Shown piece after piece: positions 8,976-16,007 of a DNA stretch of 38,357 nucleotides (the stretch's first letter is position 1; the number at the start of each line of letters is the position of its first letter). The notes below the pieces were generated by a model. That model had not been told where the DNA came from, did no database searches, and worked only from the letters and a program-made list of their open reading frames with translations. The translations under genes and the position numbers were made by a program. Origin of the DNA: Phycisphaeraceae bacterium (GTDB lineage: Bacteria; Planctomycetota; Phycisphaerae; Phycisphaerales; Phycisphaeraceae); the NCBI GenBank assembly GCA_002704825.1, contig PAIY01000140.1, positions 1-38,357 of the forward strand. Direction: 5' to 3'.

Positions 8976-9020
8976 ATTCTCCATCTGATTTTTAATGTTT
9001 GATGCAAACCAGATGAGAAT
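8976..9020 (-). promoter_or_regulatory. Leader hairpin that would mask the ribosome site of STAS copy 1
   Basis: On the minus strand ATTCTCATCTGG can pair with CAGATGGAGAAT (11 pairs with one bulged G). The second arm contains the GGAG ribosome site of the downstream STAS gene. Pairing would hide the site. Seen by inspection only; no folding energy was calculated. Confidence 0.45.
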
Positions 9021-9090
9021 CGTATCAACGTATTGTTAAGATTCGGTTAGCGGATTCAATCACAGAATCGCAAAGTGGCTATTCGACGGA

Positions 9091-9429
9091 TCATGCCAAC
9101 ACATCCTGCGCCTGTTGCATGTCATCAGCCAGGACCATGAGTTTATCCAACCCGGCGGTCAGCAAAGCCGTTTTGACATTGGGCTGTAAAGCGTAGAGCA
9201 CGAGTTTGTGCGCGGTCCGCCGCAAGGCCTTGGCAGATTCGACGAAGGCACTCATGCCGATGGAGCTGATAAACGACAACTCAGACATATCAACCAACGC
9301 ATGTTCCCGGGCGGAAGTCACCACGTTTTCAAATCGCAGGATATTTTCATACGCACCGTTGGCATCCATCGAGCCAAGCAGTTTCACATGGGTCACATTT
9401 CGGCCGGTATCGAGAATTTCCATCTGCAT
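9091..9429 (-). CDS. STAS-domain protein, anti-sigma factor antagonist type (copy 2)
   Basis: Paralogue of the downstream STAS protein with the same length (112) and the same MQM start. Shared blocks are VTSAREHA at about 37-44, FISS/GM at 53-59 and FVESAKAL at 62-69. The candidate regulated Ser is Ser56. The two copies differ most in residues 21-36 and in the C-terminal helix, which could give different partners. It has a GGAG site nine bases before the ATG and lies 68 bases after the kinase-like gene on the same strand. Confidence 0.88.
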   Translation of the reverse strand: MQMEILDTGRNVTHVKLLGSMDANGAYENILRFENVVTSAREHALVDMSELSFISSIGMSAFVESAKALRRTAHKLVLYALQPNVKTALLTAGLDKLMVLADDMQQAQDVLA

Positions 9430-9497
9430 CGCAACAGTCTCCAGGATCGTGATTGATATTGACCGCTGGAGACTAACAGACAGTTATTTTGAAATGA

Positions 9498-10391
9498 TTA
9501 GGCGGATGTGTTTTCTGACGTGTTTGTCTGATTCATCTGACGCTGCACGGCATCTTCGGGCGCATGCTCGGTGACCGACTTGCCTTTGCCCTTGCGGATG
9601 CCCACAAGCACCAGCAGACGGCGGCGGGTCTCACGGAACGGCGTTGCCAGGCATCGCCAACCGCGAATCCAGATCGGGCGGTGTTTGTTGATATCACGTT
9701 GATCCTCGGGCAACTGATCCGGGCGGTAGCGAATCCAATGCTTCATCAAATGATACATGTCCGACTGCTGCAAGACCCATAGCAACACGCGTGTCCCAAA
9801 CCAGTTCCCCGGCCACCATTTGGGGAGCATGAAACTGATCTGGTAATCAATCAAGTGTGGTAAACCGTCATCACCGACGATGACGTTCTCGGCCTTGTTC
9901 ATGTCCACATACGCAATACCACGCGAATGCAATTTCTCCAGCACCGCTTTGAGGGTTGGGAAAAATTCGTCGGTCACGCGATCGTTGGGCGTCAGTGGAT
10001 GGCCATCAATGTACTTGTGTGCAGCAACATGATGAACCTGTTTGCCCTCAACTTCGATCACATCAAAGCTGTGCGCGATCGTCGGTTCATCAGCCATCGC
10101 CTTCATGATGGTGTGTTCCCCGCTGGCAAGAATCAGCCCCAACCACTTCATCGGGAAACCGAAAATGGATTGCTGGCGGTTGAACTTGGCAATGATCTTC
10201 TGCCCCGCCCCCGGATTGCCGGCTTCATCATCACCTGCATAAAGGCCTGTCGCTGCCCATGAGTCATGCTTGAGAATCTTGACCTGCACGTACCGCTGCC
10301 CATCCGCCGTAATCTCGGTCGGCGGTTCGTTCTTGCCCAACGCCCGAAACAAGGCAGGACGCGGTTTACCTTTGGCAGTGGTGTCGGTCAT
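9498..10391 (-). CDS. Kinase-fold protein (lipopolysaccharide/RIO-like small-molecule or protein kinase)
   Basis: Protein-kinase-like fold of 297 residues. A candidate ATP-binding Lys69 lies in QKIIAKF, the catalytic loop reads YVDMNKAENVIV with Asp163 and Asn169, and the metal-binding segment is IDYQIS (Asp182). The loop has one extra residue between catalytic Asp and Asn compared with the classical HRDxxxxN, and the DFG is DYQ, so the enzyme is atypical. The basic C-terminal part (about 240-270) may bind membrane or nucleic acid; a hydrophobic WFGTRVLLWVL stretch suggests membrane contact. It may modify lipid A core or another acceptor. The two STAS genes follow on the same strand. A TATAAT box lies seven bases before the ATG and no ribosome site is visible. 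Confidence 0.72.
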   Translation of the reverse strand: MTDTTAKGKPRPALFRALGKNEPPTEITADGQRYVQVKILKHDSWAATGLYAGDDEAGNPGAGQKIIAKFNRQQSIFGFPMKWLGLILASGEHTIMKAMADEPTIAHSFDVIEVEGKQVHHVAAHKYIDGHPLTPNDRVTDEFFPTLKAVLEKLHSRGIAYVDMNKAENVIVGDDGLPHLIDYQISFMLPKWWPGNWFGTRVLLWVLQQSDMYHLMKHWIRYRPDQLPEDQRDINKHRPIWIRGWRCLATPFRETRRRLLVLVGIRKGKGKSVTEHAPEDAVQRQMNQTNTSENTSA

Positions 10392-10398
10392 GGTGGGG

Positions 10399-10404
10399 AT
10401 TATA
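10399..10404 (-). promoter_or_regulatory. TATAAT -10 box close to the kinase-like start codon
   Basis: A perfect TATAAT lies seven bases upstream of the ATG, with no Shine-Dalgarno sequence in between. Transcription would start at or beside the ATG, giving a leaderless mRNA. No convincing -35 box was seen. Confidence 0.5.
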
Positions 10405-10426
10405 CGGGATTATCAATACAAGGATG

Positions 10427-10511
10427 AACCACAGAGTCACAGAGACACAGAGCCCGAAAAAAACAGAGGAAAACACTCTCTGTGAATGTCTTCCTCTGTG
10501 ACTCTGTGGTT
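10427..10511. repeat. ACAGAGACACAGAG-family inverted repeat
   Basis: Perfect 18-bp inverted arms (AACCACAGAGTCACAGAG and its complement) enclose about 49 bases. It lies between the sulfite reductase stop and the kinase-like start. Related copies occur at 20385-20470 and 32199-32303. Confidence 0.85.
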
Positions 10512-10521
10512 AAAAATATTT

Positions 10522-12363
10522 TTAGTGCAGCACATCCGCGGCTTCAGCAGGTGCGTACGGCGCGGGACGGGTTTTTTCCATCAGCGGTGCGGTCAGCTCG
10601 TTGGCTTTGAACATCTCGACCATGGCCTTCATGCCGATGCGTTGATGGAACGCGCCCATGCCTTCAGCTTCGTCTTTGCGATTTTCCTTGTAGTGGTCAA
10701 TGATCAGACCAAGCACCTGTGGCAGGACATCGTCGGTCACCTGTGCCATGTACCACTTCTCACCATCACTGATGTACTGACCCTGCGTTGAGCCGTCTTC
10801 GCTACCACCGAGTTTGATGGAGTAACGACCGGGTCCCTGGCCCAGGAGTCCGATGGACTTGGTTGCCGGGCGGAAACACTGACGTTCGCAGCCGGTGATG
10901 CCGATGGATTCGCAGGTGTCGCCGTAACCCAGTTCTTCGAGTTGATCGATGAGGGTGGGTTCGTAACGTTCGGAGTCAGCGGTCGCCAGACGACAGGTGG
11001 GAAGACCGACGCAGGCACCCGAGAGCACGCGGAGTTTGGAGTAGGCTTTGCCGTTGCGCTTGCCGTGACCGTAGGATTCGAGCTTGGCTACGAAGTCTTC
11101 CTTGGCATCGGCAGGGATGTTGGCAAAGATCAAGTCCTGATTGGGCGTGATCAACGCTTGGACACCTTCGAAGGTTTCCAGTGCGCCGGAGACCATGGAT
11201 TTGAGATCGCCATTTTCATGACCATCCATCAGGCGACCGTTTTCGATGTAAGCACCATAGCTCCAAAGATCATTGGAGGGCTGATGCGCCCAACCGTGAT
11301 GCATGCAGCGTTCACCGGGATGGAAGTTTTCGATGGGGTCAGCCAGGTTGACGCCTGCCGCCTTGACCTGTTGCTGCCACCATGCGACGCCTTGAGCCTG
11401 GACGACGTATTTGAGTCGTGCCCAGTGACGGTTTTTGCGGTCGCCCCACTCCTGGTGGGTTGTCATGATCGCATCGGTGGCTTTAAGGACTTCATCTTTA
11501 TGGACAACGCCCAGCGGCTTACCGAGGCAGGCCATGGTGGGCTTGCCGAGTTTTTCACCTTGACCACCGCCGATGTAGAGCATCATGTGATCGACTTTGC
11601 CGTTCTCGATGATGGGAGCGATGCCCACATCATTGGTGCGCATTTCGACACAGTTGTCGTTGTACCAATCGCCGTTTTCATTTTGGTGAACCGCGCCAAT
11701 GCCGATTTTGAATTTACGGTTGAGCAGTCGCTTGCCGTAGCTGAAATGTTTCTCAGGCGTTGAGATCAAGCTGGTATCGACTTCGAAAATCTGAATGTGC
11801 GCTTCAGCGGGAAGTCGGAAGTAGGCACCGAATTCGTGAGCCAGTGCGTTGGCATCGAAGACGTTTGAGAATTTACTCAGCGGGCAGCCCATGACGTTAC
11901 GCGCGTTGTCACCACAGCCATTGAGCGTGAAGTAGCCGCTGTGTGCCACGTCTTGGACGAGGTTGATGATGTCTTTCTTTTTGACCCAGTGGAACTGGAT
12001 GTTCTGACGGGTGGTCAGACGGATGGAAGTCGCACCATCGGGATTGGTGGTGTACTTGTTGGCCACCTCGTCGATGACCTGCCACTGGCGTAAGTCGAAT
12101 CCACCACCACCGGGGACGGAGATGCGGATCATGTACATCCAGTCTTTTTCCTTGCCGGTGGTCGCCCGGTTGTACTCAAGATAAATGCCGTGACTCTTGG
12201 CAATCTGTTCGGTGGCTTCGACGACGTCGTCCATGGAGACATCGCGCAGGTCAGCATGCAGATTGCCGACCGCACCGTTGGATTCGAGTTTGAATTGTTC
12301 AACGCCGCCCATCTGATCTTCAGGTGTGCGGAGTAACGGCTCGGGTTGTTTCGCTTTAGCCAT
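10522..12363 (-). CDS. Siroheme sulfite reductase hemoprotein (CysI/Sir type; nitrite reductase less likely)
   Basis: Six-electron reduction of sulfite to sulfide for assimilation, in the cytoplasm. The 613-residue protein has the two-repeat nitrite/sulfite reductase layout: RLTTRQNIQFH at 115-125 lines the siroheme, and the [4Fe-4S]-siroheme ligands are Cys451, Cys457, Cys492 and Cys496 in ACVGLPTC and GCERQC. The segment around ACVGLPTCRLA and ADSERY resembles CysI more than the nitrite enzyme NirA. The GCERQCFRPA loop is more basic than the usual GCPNGC. The N-terminal 40 residues are extra compared with E. coli CysI. No flavoprotein (CysJ) or siroheme synthase is adjacent, so ferredoxin may be the donor. 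No obvious Shine-Dalgarno was seen before the ATG. Confidence 0.88.
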   Translation of the reverse strand: MAKAKQPEPLLRTPEDQMGGVEQFKLESNGAVGNLHADLRDVSMDDVVEATEQIAKSHGIYLEYNRATTGKEKDWMYMIRISVPGGGGFDLRQWQVIDEVANKYTTNPDGATSIRLTTRQNIQFHWVKKKDIINLVQDVAHSGYFTLNGCGDNARNVMGCPLSKFSNVFDANALAHEFGAYFRLPAEAHIQIFEVDTSLISTPEKHFSYGKRLLNRKFKIGIGAVHQNENGDWYNDNCVEMRTNDVGIAPIIENGKVDHMMLYIGGGQGEKLGKPTMACLGKPLGVVHKDEVLKATDAIMTTHQEWGDRKNRHWARLKYVVQAQGVAWWQQQVKAAGVNLADPIENFHPGERCMHHGWAHQPSNDLWSYGAYIENGRLMDGHENGDLKSMVSGALETFEGVQALITPNQDLIFANIPADAKEDFVAKLESYGHGKRNGKAYSKLRVLSGACVGLPTCRLATADSERYEPTLIDQLEELGYGDTCESIGITGCERQCFRPATKSIGLLGQGPGRYSIKLGGSEDGSTQGQYISDGEKWYMAQVTDDVLPQVLGLIIDHYKENRKDEAEGMGAFHQRIGMKAMVEMFKANELTAPLMEKTRPAPYAPAEAADVLH

Positions 12364-12494
12364 GAGGAAGCTCGATTCAAAAAAAGCGTGTCAAAATTGT
12401 AGAGTCATGTCGAATCAACCATGGTAGAGAGAAATTGATTCCATGGCTAGTGGGGACAATTAAAGAGTAATGATGGTTTTTCGGTCAGGGCAGA

Positions 12495-12650
12495 TTTGAA
12501 CCGCCATGACGCCAAGGGGCGCCACATTTAGCCGCATCACTTGTGATGCGCGTGTTGATCCACACCTGCCGCCAATTCGCGCATCACAAGAGATGCGGCT
12601 AAAACGCATTGATCCAACTCTTTCTTAACTTGGCGTCTTGGCGGTTCAAA
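12495..12650. repeat. Nested composite palindrome (GCCAAG arms outside, GCATCACTTGTGATGC arms inside)
   Basis: The outer inverted arms (12495-12516 and 12629-12650) match at 21 of 22 positions and carry GAACCGCCATGACGCCAAG. Inside them, arms at 12527-12552 and 12578-12603 match at 25 of 26 positions, and each inner arm itself contains the palindrome GCATCACTTGTGATGC or a one-base variant. It lies in the 0.7-kb gene-free gap between the sulfite reductase and the lexA locus. The rest of that gap holds no supportable gene; AACCCTTACAAA occurs twice (about 12728 and 12825). Confidence 0.85.
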
Positions 12651-12897
12651 CAAATCAGTCATATGGGGTCGAATCACCCCATCGTCCGCATAACACTGTG
12701 ATCAAAACTTATTGTTCAACTCAACGCAAACCCTTACAAAAATGAGGGCTACACCAGACCTGCCGCTAAAAATTGTTTTGCTCTCTTTAGCACCCCCAAG
12801 ATGTGGTAATGACCGATAATATAAACCCTTACAAAGCGCCAAAATCTCCGTCAGATAACCCGTAAGTGGCGATTTTGACTTTGTTTGCATAAGGCTA

Positions 12898-12931
12898 TTG
12901 ACGTTTGGGGAAAATAAGGTTAACGTATACC
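12898..12931 (+). promoter_or_regulatory. Candidate promoter and palindromic operator upstream of the lexA locus
   Basis: TTGACG and TAACGT are separated by 17 bases and could be -35 and -10 elements. The -10 lies inside GGTTAACGTATACC, a 14-base near-palindrome (10 of 14 positions symmetric) centred on ACGT, which could be an operator, possibly for LexA itself. This is inference from shape only. Confidence 0.3.
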
Positions 12932-13058
12932 GAACAGACCGTCACAAAAAGTTCAAGGGTATCCATGAAAATCGTCGATCCAAAGTCGCGTCAGATGAAT
13001 GAAGTCCTGATGTTCAGGACCCATCTGCTTGAGCACTTTGCCTGGAGGCGAAACCATC

Positions 13059-13880
13059 ATGGCCATCCCAGTCCTGCAACTTGGTCCCGGCGGCGACTAC
13101 ACGACGCAATATCATGCCAAGGATGGCAATCTGACTTTGGTCTCACCCACCAACGAATCGACCAGCGAGGATCGCTCCGCCGGTCAGTTCGCCAGAAAAC
13201 GTCAGCAACCCCGCAAGCGTCCGCCACAGACCATCTCGGTGCACCCCGAGCCCACGGTCTCCCGGCAGGCAGACAGCTACCAGCCGTCGCAGCCGATCCA
13301 TGCGGGGACCTACAGCCGCCCTGTCATGCACAAGGCAGCATCGCCCAAGACCATGATCGATCAGTTGATGCAACTGGATCCCGCTCAGCAGAAGCAAATC
13401 CTGAACATGCTTGGCAACGCTTTGGCTCCGACCCCCGAAGCCTTAGAAGCACCGCAGGCTCAGAGCAACATGGAAGCTTTGGCCGACACGCAAGTTTTGG
13501 AGCCGGCAGCTTCGGACGTCACGGATACCCCGATCCAAACCATCCAGGACACCGAACGTCAGCGCGCCATCGCGCATGTGCTCGAGGATCTGCGTCACCT
13601 GCGCAATCTCACCAACTCGACTTCGTCCACTCATCCCTCATCCACCACCCCGGAGGTGACCTATGAAAGCCCCACACTCACCGAATCTGACGCCCAAGCA
13701 ACTGGACATCGTCCGTCGCATTCACCAGTCTCGCCGAGCAAGGGGCTATTCGCCGACGATGCAGGAGCTGGCCGATGCACTAAGCGTCAGCAAGGTTACC
13801 GTATTCGAACACGTCGAAGCGCTCATCAAAAAAGGCGTCCTTATTCGCCAACCCAACAAGGCTCGCTCTTTGGAAGTTAA
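13059..13880 (+). CDS. Hypothetical protein, reading frame overlaps lexA
   Basis: No family recognised. I chose the ATG preceded by GGAGG; an in-frame start ten codons earlier exists. Codon use is strongly C/G at third positions up to about 13660, as expected of a real gene. The product (273 residues) is polar: a Gln/Pro/Arg-rich first third, a helical middle (PKTMIDQLMQLDPAQQK, then a stretch ending HVLEDLRHLRNL) and a Ser/Thr-rich segment. The frame has no stop before 13880, so the last 72 codons coincide with lexA in another frame; that tail is Arg/Ser/Gln-rich and looks like lexA shadow. Either the overlap is real, or a stop has been lost by a base change or sequencing error. Confidence 0.6.
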   Translation: MAIPVLQLGPGGDYTTQYHAKDGNLTLVSPTNESTSEDRSAGQFARKRQQPRKRPPQTISVHPEPTVSRQADSYQPSQPIHAGTYSRPVMHKAASPKTMIDQLMQLDPAQQKQILNMLGNALAPTPEALEAPQAQSNMEALADTQVLEPAASDVTDTPIQTIQDTERQRAIAHVLEDLRHLRNLTNSTSSTHPSSTTPEVTYESPTLTESDAQATGHRPSHSPVSPSKGLFADDAGAGRCTKRQQGYRIRTRRSAHQKRRPYSPTQQGSLFGS

Positions 13881-14292
13881 TGCAGACTTCCAGCCGCCCG
13901 ACGAAGAACGCAACACCCGCCTGCCCCTGGTTGGCACGATCGCAGCCGGTAACCCCATCGAAGCCATCGAAGACAAGGAATACCTCGACCTCGAAGACCT
14001 CTTCGATGTCCGCAACGGCAAGGACACCTACGTCCTGGAAGTCCGTGGCGATTCCATGATCGACGAACAGATCCGCACCGGCGATATGGTCGTCATCCGC
14101 AAGACCAACACCGCCTACAACGGCCAAACCGTCGTCGCCCTGCTGGACACCGGCGAAGCGACTTTGAAAAAGTTCTACAAAGAAAAGAACGGCAAGTTCC
14201 GCCTCCAACCTGCCAACGACAAGTACGAACCCATCATCGTCGACGACGTGAAAATCCAAGGCATCGTCATCGGCGTGATCCGGACGTATTAA
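13663..14292 (+). CDS. lexA: LexA repressor, SOS regulator
   Basis: Transcriptional repressor of DNA-damage genes that cleaves itself when bound to RecA filaments. The 209 residues have a winged-helix DNA-binding domain (about 8-70, with YSPTMQELADAL and the recognition helix SVSKVTVFEHVEAL) and a peptidase S24 domain. The cleavage site is Ala95-Gly96, and the Ser-Lys dyad is Ser131 (GDSM) and Lys169 (ATLKKF). A strong GGAGG site precedes the ATG. The length is close to the usual 200-210. The upstream unknown gene overlaps its first 218 bases, and a small membrane protein gene follows 18 bases after its stop. The helix SVSKVTVFEH differs from the E. coli recognition helix, so a different box is expected. 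Confidence 0.95.
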   Translation: MKAPHSPNLTPKQLDIVRRIHQSRRARGYSPTMQELADALSVSKVTVFEHVEALIKKGVLIRQPNKARSLEVNADFQPPDEERNTRLPLVGTIAAGNPIEAIEDKEYLDLEDLFDVRNGKDTYVLEVRGDSMIDEQIRTGDMVVIRKTNTAYNGQTVVALLDTGEATLKKFYKEKNGKFRLQPANDKYEPIIVDDVKIQGIVIGVIRTY

Positions 14293-14310
14293 GTTCGCTC
14301 AGGTGTACAC

Positions 14311-14631
14311 ATGCAGGGGGAACAACCATCATCACAATCATATGATGCAGCTTATTTGCAATCACTAACAGTACGCCTGGCAGTTTCATTGGCTTGCTGT
14401 ATATGGTGCCTTTTGGTCACAGTATCAATAACCCACCTATATCGCATTAATCCACTAAGCTTCATTGTCCAGTGGATTATCCCCATAGCTATAAGTGTCG
14501 GACTTGCAATCAAACCCTATGCCCATGGTAATCGCAAAGTACGTTTACTCGCACTTGGCACATTGACTGTAGAAATACTGCTTATCATATTCGTCTGTTA
14601 CTGCGGGGTTGCTTCACTGTTGCACCTGTGA
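14311..14631 (+). CDS. Hypothetical small membrane protein
   Basis: No family recognised. The 106-residue product has a polar N-terminus and three predicted membrane segments (about 24-42, 51-68, 80-103). It begins 18 bases after the lexA stop with a weak AGGTG site, so it may be read on the lexA transcript; whether it is SOS-controlled is unknown. Its codon use is less biased and more A/T-rich than lexA. Confidence 0.55.
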   Translation: MQGEQPSSQSYDAAYLQSLTVRLAVSLACCIWCLLVTVSITHLYRINPLSFIVQWIIPIAISVGLAIKPYAHGNRKVRLLALGTLTVEILLIIFVCYCGVASLLHL

Positions 14632-14772
14632 CTTTTTTTAGGTGAACCCCGCGTGACACAACATTCCCTTATACACAACCAGCCAAGGCATCGGTCCAAG
14701 GAAGTTGCGTCACATCCCTGTGAAAATTGGCTACTCTGTCGCCATGCACGATACACGCGCTAAGCTACATGC

Positions 14773-14897
14773 AGCAACGCCGGCCACTCACCTGTTTTTT
14801 GCAGCAGCCCCGTACGCCTCGGAAGCTCATTTCATACTCCTGAATTTTGGAGGCGTGCAGGTCTCGTTCAAGCAACCGGTGAGTGGACGGCGTTGCT
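14773..14897. repeat. Long imperfect hairpin in the gene-free gap after lexA
   Basis: Arms of 20 bases (AGCAACGCCGGCCACTCACC and its near complement) match at 19 of 20 positions and enclose 85 bases, inside which ACGCCTC and GAGGCGT form a second stem. The 0.48-kb gap (14632-15110) holds no supportable gene apart from this. The outline recalls integron attC sites, but the expected core sequences do not match. Confidence 0.6.
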
Positions 14898-15098
14898 CAA
14901 AGCAAATCGAGCCAGTAACTGCCGATGGCGCATGTGAAGATTGACACGAAAAAGTCTGTGATCGCCCCCATGAACAGATGCTACAGCTATGACCAAACCG
15001 GTTGAAGATGTGTATCAGTGAAAATCGTGTCGACGCGGGGCTTGACCGCAAGGCAAAAAACACCGTGAGATTGCCGATCTCAAGCACGCATCCGCAGG

Positions 15099-15104
15099 TA
15101 TAAT
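15099..15104 (+). promoter_or_regulatory. TATAAT -10 box close to the start of the 15111 gene
   Basis: A perfect TATAAT lies six bases before the ATG with no ribosome site between, suggesting a leaderless message. GTGAGATT (15065-15072) and AATCTCAC (15102-15109) form an inverted repeat whose right arm covers the box end and the start site, and ATCTCA also occurs at 15077. Confidence 0.5.
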
Positions 15105-15110
15105 CTCACC

Positions 15111-15470
15111 ATGCGGGGACTCATTGATTATCTCTGGTTTCACACATGGTGGACATACACACCGAGCAACACGACCGGGGGCATTTCAGAAGATTGGTAT
15201 CTCCAACCCTATCACTGGATCAATCTCGTTGAAGGCTGCTTCTGGCTTGGCTTCACTGTTGCTGTCCTCGTCCGTTTTGCCAAACACCGACGAACACCCC
15301 TGGAGTTACTCTACGCGTTGGCCTTCCTGACCTTCGGCCTGTCGGACTTCCGCGAAGCGTATGTGGTCCAATCGTGGCTGATTCTTGCCAAGGGTGTGAA
15401 TCTGGCAATCATCATTTACCTGCGTTGGTATCTGATCAAACACCATTACCCGCAGAGTAAGACGTTTTGA
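15111..15470 (+). CDS. Hypothetical membrane protein
   Basis: No family recognised. The 119-residue product is rich in aromatic residues near its N-terminus (WFHTWWTY) and has about three hydrophobic segments (about 36-56, 66-78 and 92-109). The gene is probably leaderless (TATAAT box just upstream). It ends 18 bases before the next membrane protein gene, so the two probably share a transcript. Confidence 0.6.
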   Translation: MRGLIDYLWFHTWWTYTPSNTTGGISEDWYLQPYHWINLVEGCFWLGFTVAVLVRFAKHRRTPLELLYALAFLTFGLSDFREAYVVQSWLILAKGVNLAIIIYLRWYLIKHHYPQSKTF

Positions 15471-15488
15471 TTTCAAGCGTGATGAACC

Positions 15489-15932
15489 ATGTCATATGAA
15501 TCACCAACTGAAACTGAAAAGAAAGCCATCGCCAAACGTTATCGCAAGAAATGGACGTTCTGGCTAGCCATGCCACACATTGCATTTCAAAGCATTGCGT
15601 TTCATTTTGTCTGGCATCACCAGCGGCTACCCATGTTTGAATTGCTATCCAATACTTTCGGTCATCATCCAATCATGCGTGAGAACGGAGCTTTTAATCC
15701 ATCAGTAGTCTATTGGATGCTGCTAGGCGATGTTTCTCAGATCACGATTGGTGCTTATATCATTGCCTGGCTCATTGGTGCCATCATCGCAGAAGTCCAA
15801 ACATGGTGGCGACTGCGCCCCATCAAAAAAGGCCTGTGTATCAAGTGCAAATACGATTTACGGATGCACGACAATCAATGTCCGGAATGCGGGGAGTTTC
15901 AGTCGGTGTTGTTTAAGAAATTGCAGTATTGA
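15489..15932 (+). CDS. Membrane protein with C-terminal planctomycete-type zinc ribbon
   Basis: The 147-residue product has two hydrophobic segments (about 26-42 and 83-101) and ends in a zinc-ribbon pattern CIKCKYDLR ... CPECGE (about 116-135), with the four Cys spaced as for Zn binding. C-x-x-C-x-YDLR followed by CPECG is a small domain I know mainly from planctomycete proteins, often fused to membrane segments; its function is unknown. This is the best lineage marker in the window. Confidence 0.72.
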   Translation: MSYESPTETEKKAIAKRYRKKWTFWLAMPHIAFQSIAFHFVWHHQRLPMFELLSNTFGHHPIMRENGAFNPSVVYWMLLGDVSQITIGAYIIAWLIGAIIAEVQTWWRLRPIKKGLCIKCKYDLRMHDNQCPECGEFQSVLFKKLQY

Positions 15933-15960
15933 GATTAACTCACTTGACTGCTTATTGTCT

Positions 15961-15993
15961 TTACACAATCCAATGTGTAAAATAATGTGTAAA
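15961..15993 (+). promoter_or_regulatory. Candidate VapB/VapBC operator
   Basis: TTACACA and TGTGTAA form a perfect 7-bp inverted repeat with six bases between (15961-15980). A second TGTGTAA follows, giving direct repeats AATGTGTAAA 12 bases apart. It ends seven bases before the AAGGAG ribosome site of the antitoxin gene, where type II antitoxin-toxin complexes usually bind. Confidence 0.6.
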
Positions 15994-16007
15994 CAAGGAG
16001 CTTGATC

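Noticed and set aside
10942..11763. 273-codon open frame on the plus strand
   Set aside because: Antisense to the sulfite reductase gene, which has all its Cys ligands; the antisense product resembles no family.
12702..12890. 62-codon open frame on the minus strand in the gap before the lexA locus
   Set aside because: No ribosome site and no protein-like pattern apart from chance; region is A/T-rich and probably regulatory.
12905..13666. 253-codon open frame ending at the lexA start
   Set aside because: Composition is Arg/His/Ser/Gln-rich like a shifted frame, while the other frame from 13059 has natural codon bias. Its first part (from 12965, behind AAGGG) could still be a short leader.
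14773..14897. Integron attC site
   Set aside because: The arms lack matches to RYYYAAC and GTTRRRY cores, there is only one copy and no integrase gene in the window.
14705..14944. 79-codon open frame across the long hairpin
   Set aside because: Coincides with the palindromic structure, which by itself creates open frames; no ribosome site.
15961..15993. Short CRISPR-like direct repeats
   Set aside because: Repeats of TGTGTAA are only seven bases and sit at an antitoxin promoter; no repeat-spacer array is present anywhere in the window.
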